Of a stretch of DNA of 64,000 nucleotides, positions 13,603-25,138 are shown in pieces. Each line of letters begins with the position of its first letter. The first letter of the stretch is position 1. The translations under genes were made by a program, and so were the position numbers. The stretch spans positions 1,552,389 through 1,616,388 of the forward strand of contig NC_035174.2 in NCBI RefSeq assembly GCF_001659605.2. Reading direction: 5' to 3'. Under the pieces are notes generated by a model. That model had not been told where the DNA came from, made no database searches, and saw nothing but the letters and a program-made list of their open reading frames with translations. The DNA is from Manihot esculenta. Its lineage: Eukaryota; Streptophyta; Magnoliopsida; Malpighiales; Euphorbiaceae.

Positions 13603-16600
13603 ATGCTCTTTTTCCATCTTCTATTCTTCTTCTTGGTCCTCATGTCAAGGAGCTACTTCTTGATTCTTGGCTCTGCTTCTTGTTGCTTACATAACTATAT
13701 GCAACACAGCATACAACAATTCGAGCAGAAAACTGATCGTTTCTGGGAGTTCCAAGAGCAATCCAATACCTGGGTTGAAGTGGATCTGCCTCATGACCTA
13801 GTCTCTTGTGTTAATGACAACTGTACTAAAGTGGGTTCAATTGATCACATTACAGGAAGCAAACAAGATCACTCAGAAAAGGATTATGATGTTTCCAGTG
13901 TTGCTGAAAGCTTTAAGAAGAAGGGTAGTGACAGAGGAGGAGCAGAGGAGAGTTCTGAAATTGTCCTGCCTCAAAGAAAAAGAATTTCTTTGACAAGAAT
14001 GTCTGGGACGTCTATTTGGGTTACTGGTGAAAGCGGGTCAATCTATGAGAGATTCTGGAATGGAGTATAATGGGTGATAGCTCCCCATGATCTTCCAGTA
14101 TCGGCAGGTTGTGCAATCAGTGTGTTTATTGTTAATCAGAAAATTCTTGCTCTGTCAGAATCAGGAATTCTCTATCAGGTTCCACTCTAATTTACTTGTT
14201 GAATCATTGCATAGTGGGCTTCCCTCTTTATTTTCCAATTCTTTCCTGTTATTTTGGCAATGGCAGAGTCATGATACATAGCATAGTTGGTCTTGGGAGT
14301 GTATTTTTTTTTCCCTTTTCCCCCTGCATATGCAGTTTTAATAAAAAATTATACACACTACTTATCACTGATTATCTAATATGCAAAATATGTTCAAATA
14401 CATAATTTGCAATGAAGTCATTCTTACACTTTATCCAAGGATTACTTGGTTGTAATAAGTAATTTTGAGAAATAGAGACCAAAGCACGACATAATAAGTG
14501 CTGCTATTTTATTATAAAAATATGCTAATAAAATAATGTAATCTGAATTGAATGCTCATGCTTGCTCCCTGCAAAATGCTTTGTGGGATAAAAATGGAGT
14601 TACCTCATGCTGCAACTGCATGGATGTATTTTTGTTGCTTATACTAATTGATTTTTGTCTCTCTTTTTGTTCTCTGATGCAAGTCAGTGAGAGCTCACAG
14701 CCAATTTGGGTTGCATTCCCACCAACTCCTGATTCAAGCACAAATAAAGAAGCAGAAGAAAGTTCTGTGACTCCAATAAATTCTGGTGTTGTTTCGCATG
14801 ATGGGGCGTGAGTGCAGCATTTCAGTTCCAGAATTTCATTTTTGCACTATACATACCAGAAGAGTGTATCATATTCTATAGCATAAACTGAAGATATTGC
14901 ACTCATTTTGCTTCAATGCCTACCAGGAGAATTTATTTCTGCACAAAGAAGGGATTATTATCAGAGTTGACTGAGGTTGATCCTCCAAGGTAAAAACTTC
15001 TTACTTCAACAAGAAAGAGAAAGAGGAAAACTGGTGCATTCTTTTTTTGAATTCAGTTAACGCTTACCGTATGGATTCTGACGGGAAGACTAATGTTCAC
15101 TTTGAACAATTCTGCTATGAACATTAAACAGATGGTTAGATCAGGGGTGACCGCCGGGTGGAAATGTTGCAGCAATTGCTGATGCTGGTACTATAAGACC
15201 AGAAGTAATATATACCATAAGGTGAACTCACTCTCTCCTCCCATTCTGCATCATACTAGACTGCATAAACACATATGGTTACTACGTGTTTATTAAAATC
15301 AATTCAATTAAATGAAATAATAAATTGATCTCTTGGGTGCTCACTAGCTCAAGGTATCAACTAATTATCAATCAAGAATCCTGTAAGTTCAAAAGATTGG
15401 AAAATAAAAGATATCACCAGAAGAAAGAAGGCAGTATTCTGGGTTTAAACTACTAATTAAAATGCAGGAGAATACCATATTTCAATGTCACTTACAACTT
15501 CTACAAATGCATCACTCTCCATTTATGCGAGTGACAAGAGAGCCTCATGTATAAAAATATTGCAGCTCAACAGGCGATCTCTATGAATATGACAAGAGCT
15601 CAAAGCCATCATGGAAGAAGCATATATGGACAACGGGAATGGCAGAAGATGCCTTACTGATACCATCAACAGGATATGCCATTAATGGCTTAAGTGGAGA
15701 TTACTCCAGCTCCCCGTTTCTTTTGACCAAGGCACCATATCAAAACTTTTAGACTTTGAACACAAATCATGTCAAATTTTAAATTGAAACTTTATGCCTT
15801 GGAAATATATAAAAAGTGGTGATCTTTTCATGTGGAGAGCAATACAATAAACATCTTGGAACAGCATTTTAACCATTGTACTCACCATAAAAAATGCCTA
15901 GGAATTTTCTAGTATAACTTATGCAATGCATATATGCCATATGTTAACAATATTTCATTTATATACAGGATGGGAAATTGGTAGAGAGACGTTTACATCA
16001 GAGGAAATGGAAATGGATAATTCATGGAAGTCCCAGAAATAGTCAACTGACTTCCATCACTCCAGTTCTGCAAGAGGAATCAAATGAAAATTTTTCATTA
16101 TTCTTTACTACATCCACTGGATCCATTTTTGAATATCAAGCACCAAAATACTCAGGTGAGTCAAGTAGTGATCTTAAGAAACTAACTCTAAATTGTTTTG
16201 GTAGTTGAATATTATGATAGGCAGTAGCTATTATGTGATCTTAAGATAACAAGGCAGTTTGTTATTGAACATGCTTTTTCATTAAGCTTTGAGAGAGGAG
16301 AATTCTGTTACCAAATATGCTATATATTTTTCCACATACCAAATCGCTGAATCTAATAATCATTTCGCTCAGTAAGACAGACAGAAGAATTATTTGGAAA
16401 TTGATTTCTAGAATCCATACCAACCTTATGGTTAGTAATAACAATGGAGTGAACCAGAACCCAATGCGAGTATAAACCAACATGTGAAAGAGCATACAAC
16501 AAGTGCCATTTCCAAGAGCAGTCCTGTTGCCGAAAGGCACTTCCTTATCTTTTATCCTGTGATGGACAACTCCACCCATGTACTTAACACCCCAACTCTG

Positions 16601-19222
16601 ATCTTCTGCAGCAACTTGTATGCAGCTATTACAGCACATGAAAGCACAGGGATTCAATTATGAGCTCACCCAAGAAAATGATTTTTTACTTCTTTGGTCA
16701 GTATTAGTCTGTCTTGCAACAAGATACAAAATTATTCTTGTGTTCTCAGGCTTGTGACATCAACTAAAGTATGTGTACATCTGTACGTCTCTTACAAAAT
16801 CTATCTGAATGGCTTCATGGATGAAGCCGACAAACATAAATAATGCCAATTTTAACTAATCACTACATTAGTATTTATCAAAGCTATAGATTTTTAAGTA
16901 TCATGGTTGACTACTGACTATTAACCACATTTAATCAGATAAAACGGCACTTCCTTAATGCAGCAAACTTTATGTGTCAGTTATAAGTTCCTGCAATACG
17001 ACACAAAATTTGCATCCTGAATATATCATTTTTTTTTATACAAGAACAGGTTCTGGTTTAGAGAACCAAATTCCTGAAGCATGGTTGTTTCATATGCATC
17101 CCCACCTGCAAAAGCTGCTAAAGGAATTGCTGGGCTACAACTGCAAATTGGCAGAATTATATCTGCCGGGACTAGGTGGGGAAACTACAGGTCCCGTTCA
17201 TAAAATTAATGCCCGAAGAAAAGTATCAGTTAGATATGTGTGGTCAATAATAGATACCAGAGACTGAAGGATGGAATGCAGAGTATTGCAAGGAAGAACG
17301 AGGACCCACAAATTGCATCAAAGTCATAAAAGATGAACCCAATGATTCTGGAATTAGAAGAGCAGCGACAAGGTGAAAGGGAAGCCAAGTACAACAAACT
17401 TACTTGGTTGCAGGTGTTAATGAATTAATCGAATCTTCACAAGGATATACTTTTTCGGACAATTGGATAAACACCAACTTTCATTTACGTGTGATGCATG
17501 GAACCAGATCATTATTCCTCATGACATATAGTGGTTTGGCTTATGAATATCTTAATATTGAAAATGGATGGCTTTGGCTGAGGCATGGTCACTCAACACC
17601 ATTGAAAGATGCACTGGGAAACTACAACAGAAGTTTGTTCTTAGTTGACAAGTATAGTGGTAGTTTGCTCATCAGAGAAAGGGGTGGCACTGATCTTGGA
17701 TGGTTAAACTGCATCACAATGAGGAAAGGAAAGCAAGTGACTGGAGGACCTCCATGGGATAGAATTCCAGGTAAAGCTATGAAAGTGACAGCAGAAGATG
17801 CACTCTTCTTTGTGAGCAAAAACGGAAGTTTACTACAGTTTACAGTAAGTAGCCAAAACCAACTAAACCAAATATGTATGCCTGACAAATCACTCATCAA
17901 AAGGACTGAAAAGAGAAAAAGGTTTCCCTACCCTTGTTCTTGCTGATCAGATTCCTACAATGTTTATGCTGATCATGATTCAAATCACTAACAGGTTGCC
18001 TTGAGGAAGTTTAAATGGAAAGACTGTGGAAATCCCCCAAATGCCAATGTAGCAAGCATAGTAGACCAGAAGCTTTTCAGGGAAAATATAGTATTTTTCA
18101 TTGGAAGAAACAGTCAGCTTATCAATATAACAAAGTGAAAAACTGTGGTATGAGCATTATCAGTCTCACCATTTGATCTATCAAGATTTCCAGTAACTGC
18201 TATGAGGTCATCATCTCTATCACTCACAGGATCGCTATTTGTGCTGTCTGAAGATGGTGGACTTGTTGAACATCATTGGAATACAGGTGAAGGTTGGAGC
18301 TGGGTTGAGCACGGCACCCTCGTAAAGGTGTGACCTTGGTCACATCTCCTAGCCCATGCTTCCACGGCAATCACGTTTTTTTGATTGGCTCTGATGGCAA
18401 AGTATACATGAGATACATGGACCAGATAACATGGAATTGGAAAAACTGTGGCTTCCATACATAAAAAAGATAAAGGATGAAGATCAAAGACAAGTGGGGG
18501 CAGAAGATAAGAATGAAGAAGTTTGCATAGATAAAGATATTTCAGCTAGCTTGGAGAAGGATGCAGAAAATTTTAGTGATATCAAGGGAAACTATGACCT
18601 AAAGGTTAGCACTGCAAGGAGATAACTAATAAACACCAGTGGTATGGAATTAATGATAGGTATTTGAAATGCTCACAGGTGGCATCAACAAGACCAATTC
18701 CATTTTCGGACGATTCAGCCATTTTCGAGCTAAGAGATGGCAGAGTAAGCAACAACCCTTACCTATTACTTCTTTTCGATTCATTTCCAAATATTTAATA
18801 GTTAATTTTAAATTTACCAATCCATTATAATCCAAGTCACTCGGATGGAAATGAAAGATGACTGAAGGAAAACAGACTAATCTAAGATAATTTTCTAGGA
18901 TAAAACACTACAAGAGTTGATAACTAATAGGAATTTCATTAAAGAAATTATAAAATTCGAGCATCTCCATCTCTTCCCCACTCCCCCACAAAAATTACCA
19001 TTTATTTTTACAAATCAATAAAACAAGAAGCTTGAATAAGACGTGAAGTAAGAATCCTAAAGAGTAGAAATCAAAGGGAGAGGTAAGGTCACTGACCTTG
19101 CAGTTTAATGGCAGTTGGCAGAAATGCGACGAGTTGAGGGCACAAATTGGGCATGGTCACGCATCATTGGCAGTCCAAGCAGCTCATGCATAACCAATTA
19201 TTGGACAGCTGTGGCACCCTGA
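13603..19222 (+). pseudogene. Decayed gene for a secreted beta-propeller-like (tectonin-like) protein
   Basis: Exons are recognisable at 13603-14178, about 14692-14807, 14927-14989, 15132-15221, 15566-15731, 15969-16155, 17050-17844, 17998 onward to about 18620, about 18680-18743 and about 19119-19222. The N-terminus is a hydrophobic signal-peptide-like stretch (MLFFHLLFFFLVLM). Repeats of the form W-x-W followed by G-x-P occur in WKWIIHGSP, WNWKNCGFP, FKWKDCGNPP and WAWSRIIGSP, suggesting a propeller. The frame is broken: TAA at 14068-14070 and TGA at 15148-15150, each followed by in-frame homologous-looking sequence (WVIAPHDLPVS; PPGGNVAAIADAG). There is a TGA after RRAATR near 17371, frameshifts near 17100, 17262, 18118, 18140, 18180 and 18452, and a GC donor at 15732. 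Neighbouring genes are intact, which argues against poor sequence. Exact family and function are unknown to me. Confidence 0.8.
16262..16657 (-). other. Unidentified 131-codon ORF inside a pseudogene intron
   Basis: An antisense open frame within the large intron 16156-17049. It has hydrophobic stretches in its C-terminal half but no motif I recognise, no second exon I could find and no promoter evidence. It may be chance or a remnant of an inserted sequence. Confidence 0.15.
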
Positions 19223-20892
19223 GAAGAGGGGAAAAAAAATACAACCTTACAAATGAGCTCATCAGAGCAACAGTGATGCAAATATTGTACAGTTAATAAA
19301 GGAGAGACAGAAAGATTTCAAAGCCCACATTTCTTCTTTCTGCTTTGCGGTGGGAAGAGGGGGGAAAATTGAAGACTCAATCATTAAAGAAAAGAAGCTT
19401 CTAGCTAACAGATAATACAGTGAAGTAATACCACAAAGAAAAACTCTTTGAGAAAGCCCCAATCTTTCCGCCCAGCACAGGTATAAATATTTCATAAAAT
19501 CAATCAAGAAGATACTGAGCACCTTGAATGTTCATTCCATGAAGTTCATTTGGAAATCAACCAAAAATGAAACCATATATCTAACTCTTTTTGTTATTAC
19601 CGTGCGGAAACGATAATGCAACCATTAGATGACGTTTTTCCCTTTTTTTTATTTATTTATTTAGGGGTGATTGAATTCTACCAGTACACATGCAAGATTC
19701 CTTCTTCGTCCTAAGTGCTTCAGTTTCAGTCTTCAAGACTTCACCTCAGCTGATCTAGAAACTTCCAACTTCGTTTACACCCACTTCAAATTGTAAAAAA
19801 CTCTCGTGGTCCCATAAATTTTTTTATTTTATTTTTTATATATATTAAAAAATACGTTCTTTTTTTTAACTTTTTAATTATATTTATTTTAAATATATTA
19901 AATTTTATTAAAAATTAAGAAATTAAATTTTCTTTTAAAAATAATATAAAATTAAATAAAATTATAATAATTAATTTATATTATTATAATTTAAAAAAAA
20001 ATAATTAATAATTTTAAAATAACAAAACCAAAGAGTAAATCGAACGGAAGGAATGACTTCAAACGTCTTTAAAATGCTAACAGAGAACAGGCGCCCAGAG
20101 AATTGAACAGACGCCCACCATCTTCAATTCTTCAATTTTATAAATTTGCCGAGCTTTTGACCAACTTGAACTGTTTCTACATGCAATGTCGAATGACTCG
20201 AATCCAAAATTTTCAATGTTACCAACCATTATCAAAATTTTTTTTGATATTAAAACTGGGTTCAGTAATCCATTTGAACTGCTGGTGTGTGTATATATAC
20301 AGACACATTATAAATTTCAAACTCTTTTATTTTTCCAACAATTTAAAAAAAAAAATGATAAATTCAATCTGTCCTAAAGAAGCTCTTCCAAATCCAAAAT
20401 CTGCATTAACTAAATATCACATCCAAACAAAAACCAACGTCAATGCTGGGCCGTTCATCTTGTTTGCTGGCCCATAGAACGTTGCACGTCAATCCAAATA
20501 GAAAAACTAGAATTTTGGAATTTAACAAATTTCAGTAGGGCTGGGGCATTTACATACTCTTCAACGCCAAAAACCTCATTTTACAATGAACTTGCAAGCT
20601 ATGATCTTACAAGGATATTCAATTTCATGAGTTATCTCACCGCTAAATGGGGGAAAATACTTCTCAAAAACACAATAAACAAAATTACTAAGCTTAATGG
20701 TTACAAATGTAAATTAGTGCTGAATTGCCATTGAATTGGAAGGGGGAGAAGTGAGGGATTCTCAGCAAACACATGGCCAATCCATAAACTCCATTCAAAC
20801 ATAAACCAATTTTTGTCTTCCACGACAAATATTAATGTCAAACACCTTAATGCAAATCCATACACCTTCTCAACAAAAACAAATACAGCGCA
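19223..20892. other. Intergenic region between the pseudogene and Y14
   Basis: The two genes converge here. It contains the 3' flanks of both and, at about 19826-20028, a copy of the dispersed AT-rich repeat. No further gene was supported. Confidence 0.55.
19826..20028. repeat. Copy of the dispersed AT-rich repeat
   Basis: It shares ordered blocks with the copies at about 6350-6715 and 33430-33600, for example ttaattatatttattttaaa, taatttatattattataatt and aataattttaaaataac. No clean ends were found. Confidence 0.4.
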
Positions 20893-21307
20893 TTAGTATC
20901 TCCTCCTAGGACTCCTAGACCGATGTGCTCGTCCTGATCTGCAATAATTTATATATCACCGGTTATATTTCCAGCCAAACATGAAGAAACAACATATAAG
21001 CGTGAGGTGCACAGGATCTAAACAAAGCAATATGCACATATGCAGTAAAAAAACAACTCATATCAAACACTTAAAAAAATGAAGCACATTGTATCCTTCA
21101 TGCTGTCCACATCCTTCTGTGCCCGTGTAATATGCACAAGCTAGCCATAATCATCCAAGAAATTGAATATTCAAAAGGCTGAAAGAACTTTGAGCATGTA
21201 GATTAGCAGTTAGGCCTACAAAGTACAAAGCCTCATCAAACTGCTAACATGGCATTTCTGCAGCTCTTACTTTCCAGACCTATGTGCAGGCTTATATACA
21301 TACATAC

Positions 21308-21340
<33 letters not shown>

Positions 21341-23986
21341 GTGTGTATTTTAAATTCATCAAAAAATAATTGAAGATGGAAAGTCTTAAATTTTACATGT
21401 TTATCACACTTGTACAGTTCCTATAACCATTACTGTGGAGATTTTTTTTTTTTTACCATTTCATAGACATTTTGCCTCTTAGTAAGAAATAACCTACGAT
21501 AATGTGTGCAAACAAACCTCATGTTCTTTCTTCTGATGGGTCCATTGATGAAGGCCCAATCAACATTGATGATCTGTGTCAGAAGTTCAGTTCCATTCAT
21601 TGCTGATATGGCATTCTGTGCTTCCTCAAACTTCTCATATTCTATCAGTGCATAACCCTAGCAGAACAGTAAGTCAGGTCAGCAACACTATATGAGAGAA
21701 GAATACTTCACAGACTTTCAATTATAAACCCAAATGCAACTGGCTGCCACGAGCAACACAAATACAAAGAATAATAAAATCAACAATAAAAATACAAAGA
21801 TATCAACCTAATAAAAGTGATGTTACCCAATGAATCCATATTGCATCGTATTCTTACCGGTAACAACATGCATTCCATACTTGTGTTACGATCAAATAAC
21901 TTCTATTAAAAGGATATAATATGTCTACTGCAATGTTTTAATTTTTTATCTCTTCACAATCCTTTGTCATTTTAGCCATGATAGCCATTTCTAACAATTT
22001 TGATATATCCAACATAAACCTTAAGCAAGCAATGGAGCTCTATTTAGTTATATGCCCTATCCATATTAACTACTAGTTGGAGTATATTTAAGATGAAAAA
22101 GAATGCAAGCATGACCTATGATAATCATATCTATTCAAGCTCTCTAAGTCTCTTTTTTACTATAGTTATTAAAGGCTCAAGGAGAACTAAGGCGCAAGTC
22201 TTGGAGCCTAGGTCCAAGGTATAGGCACGCACCTGAATGAAGTGAGGTGCAAAATATAGAAGTTAATTAAAAAGCAATTTTAGATAACTAAGAAAGAAAG
22301 AAGCCATTCAGATGAGAAAGCTAATAAGAAAATGCTGAAAAGAGATTAAAAGCGACAAGTTATCATTGGTGATCTAAGTTTGAAAACTTCTTAGTCATCA
22401 CTATTTGATTCTGGTAAATTAGCAAATTTCAAGTCAAAGATTTTTTCTCTTTCAATAAAAGTAATTACCGAAGGTGGAAATAAAGGTGCATCTCCCTAGA
22501 GCCTTGCGACTGGAATGAGGTGCACATCTAAGCGCTTAAGGTGTTAGGGTTAGAGCCTGGTGAGCCTCGAGTATGAGGCGCACCTTTAATAACTATGTGT
22601 TTTACATTAGTTTGATTCATGCATGATTTATAGTCAAAGGGTACACCCATTCTGTTTTAACAGTTACTAAGATCTTTATTCTATGTCAAAATATTGTTCC
22701 TTTTTTTTCCAATTAAAATCTCAGGGAGTGTTAAATGTAAATGTTTCACCAAAGTAACTTTGATGTTACCTAAATAGGTGCCCATCTTAAATAAACAACC
22801 AAAATTAGGAGGGAAATAAAGGGAAGAAGAAAGTGTGTCACTTACCTTAACAAACCCAGTTCGGCGATCAAGATTTAAATGCAAATTTTTTATCTCGCCA
22901 AAATCACCAAAAGCATTTTGCAAATCATCCTCCTGTGCCTCCTCGTGCACTCCGGTGACTAGAATAATCCATCCTTCAATAGCTACACGGTTTTACAAGA
23001 AACAGTCTTTTGGTTCACTATGAAAGTGAAAAAGAGAAATTTAATTGAAAGTAAGAGATATTAGCCTAACAACAGGATGAATAACAAGTAAGCCTTATAT
23101 TTTTATAACAGGGCAAGGGCTTTCTAGTATGACCATTTAAGACTAATTCAGGATTCATGGATGTATAGAACTTCTGATTAGAAGGGAAATTTGGGTAGGT
23201 TTTTGCACCACTAATTTTGAGGATGCAGTATTTTCTAAAGTTTTAATTGAAGAGTTTCATGGTCTTGTACACAGGCTACACACATCCGTTCGCAACTTTC
23301 CCAAGTGGGAGGGCAAATCCTAAAATTCAAGCAGCACAACATTTTTAATGCAAGTGGGTGCTAGGCTTCTGGTAGATAGATCATGTGGATGACTCAGCAA
23401 ACTTGCATAGCTGATCTAGAACATCTGTTCCATTATATTTCTATTAGGGAAATCACTTCCAATTCATTGTAGTCATTTCCTCTTACAGTCACCTAGTAAA
23501 ACCCATCAAAACCTTGAATCATCGTTATCGCTTCACATTGTGACCTAAACCAAATACCTGAATTATAACAGCTAGGTATCTAACGGAAATCAATTGTTAT
23601 TTATGATATCAACTAGGTTCTTCTTAAATATAGGAACCACCGAAGTCAAAATTCACACCAAAAAACACTAGAGGAAGAATATGTATACATATTAGAAAAA
23701 GATAAGAATACTAACATCGCTGGGGACCAGGGCCACCATCGGAGCCAAGGGAATCAAAGTCTCGAGAGGCAAGGCGGGTCTGCCTGTCGGCATCAGCCTC
23801 CTCTCTGAAGCCACGGCCTTTCGTCTTTCTGGCAGCGGAGAGAGAGGAAGAACCTCCGGTAATTGCAGACTTCAGCTTGGGGAGGGGAGCCCGAGGTGAG
23901 GCGTCGACGTCGACTGCTCCATCCTCATCCATCAGATCATCCTCCTCCGGCTCGAAGTCCACCGCTTCCGCATCTGCGTTAGCCAT
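20893..23986 (-). CDS. Y14: RNA-binding protein Y14 (RBM8A), exon junction complex core
   Basis: Four exons: 23986-23716, 22982-22846, 21657-21518, 20938-20893. They total 594 nt, 197 residues plus TAA, close to the plant Y14 length of about 200. The N-terminus is acidic ([20 protein letters not shown]), then comes a single RRM from about residue 91 ([49 protein letters not shown]). The C-terminus is short and RS-rich (SRSPRRRY). Y14 pairs with MAGO and marks spliced junctions on mRNA for export, localisation and decay; this is family knowledge. The ATG at 23986 begins [17 protein letters not shown], the usual start. Intron 2 (21658-22845) carries a MITE-like element, and intron 3 a TG microsatellite. 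Confidence 0.97.
21297..21348. repeat. Compound (TACA)n-(TG)n microsatellite in Y14 intron 3
   Basis: A few tacata units run into a tract of about 15 TG dinucleotides with one GG interruption near the end. It lies between exons 3 and 4 of Y14. Confidence 0.85.
22162..22596. mobile_element. MITE-like element in Y14 intron 2
   Basis: The ends are perfect 14-bp inverted repeats, ATAGTTATTAAAGG at 22162-22175 and its reverse complement at 22583-22596. Similarity continues inward into GC-richer sequence with gcgcaag and gaggcgcacc motifs. Length is about 435 bp and there is no coding capacity. A target duplication is not clear, so the superfamily is left open. Confidence 0.65.
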
Positions 23987-24368
23987 TGTCTCTTTGTTCC
24001 TCCCGCAGTATATGCGTAACTAGGGTTCGAGTTCGACGATTGTGGGGGAGAGGATTCGGGTGGATTTCGGTAAAGTGCTCTGGCCAGAAATGTCAGCGTG
24101 ATTTCAAAATTACTATTTATACCAAGGGTTTGGTTTGGATATCCTCTTCGTGAACGGGTCGATTTATGGTTTCGGGTTTGGTTCAGCCTGTGATGATTTA
24201 GAAATGTGAAACGCACCGTTTCTTTATTTCACTCTCTCACTCTTGCTCCGCAACTGTTAACAGTACCCCCTTCCCTTCTTCCCAATTCTCTATCACTCCG
24301 CAAATCAAGAGTCTTCCTTCTTCTTCCTTTTTTGTTTGGTGCTGTTTATATGAGCACAGTTCCAGAAA

Positions 24369-25138
24369 ATGGCATCTTCCAAAATTGATTTGGCCAGAGC
24401 AACGACGACGTATTAGGGATTATCATTGTTAGGAATTGCCTCGGTTAACTATCCTATCATGTCGGCCATTCGAAATGACAGGAATTAGTAGGTTTTCGTC
24501 TTCCCTACATTGCTTAAAGAAGTAGTGTCAATTTGATGATTTTTGTGCCTGTGGATGCCCTCTTTTTTAATTTTCAAATGTAGGCTGCTTGTTTCTTCTT
24601 GTTTGATATGTTTGCTTTTCGCCTTGTCTTTTCTTCGATTCGAAAGAAAATTTTAGATTAAACTTGCTAATAAATTGCATATGGCGCTAAAGTAGGCAAT
24701 CATTGTTGTGCAATGCATTTGCTTGCCAAGGGCAAAATACTATGTACTGAAACTGTTGATGAGGTACATCATCAATAATTTAGCTTTTAAGCCTTTCCCA
24801 AGCAGTCATCCATCATGTGACAAAGTAGAGAATTGCAGCTGTGTTCATTCTCAACCATACACATCACACACACTATGGATACTAGAGGTTGAAATATAGT
24901 CCTCCTATCATCTAGCAAAACTGTGCTATGTTTCAATGACAAAATGGGGTACTTGTTGATTTTTATCAATGCAGTGTGCTCTGAAATCCCTACCTTAACA
25001 TCTTTGATATTTTTTTTTTCCTCCTTTTGTTTGGTCTTTTCCTGAAAGAAGTGTCAATTTATATCTTGGCATTAGGACCAAAAATCAGGCCGTGCAGCTG
25101 GTCCTGTGATCAGCATGCAGACTCATGGTGAAGATTGA
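24369..25138 (+). other. Possible small gene downstream of the Y14 promoter, unconfirmed
   Basis: A terminal exon is plausible at 25076-25138: it follows an AG acceptor and reads DQKSGRAAGPVISMQTHGED then TGA. An ATG at 24369 reads MASSKIDLARAT to a possible GTATTA donor. I could not join them into one supported frame and do not recognise the protein. It would be divergent from Y14 and could share its promoter region. Confidence 0.25.

Noticed and set aside
14548..14691. Extension of pseudogene exon 2 upstream to an ATG
   Set aside because: Sequence before the SSQPIWV part is hydrophobic intron-like reading without homology pattern; it precedes the acceptor region.
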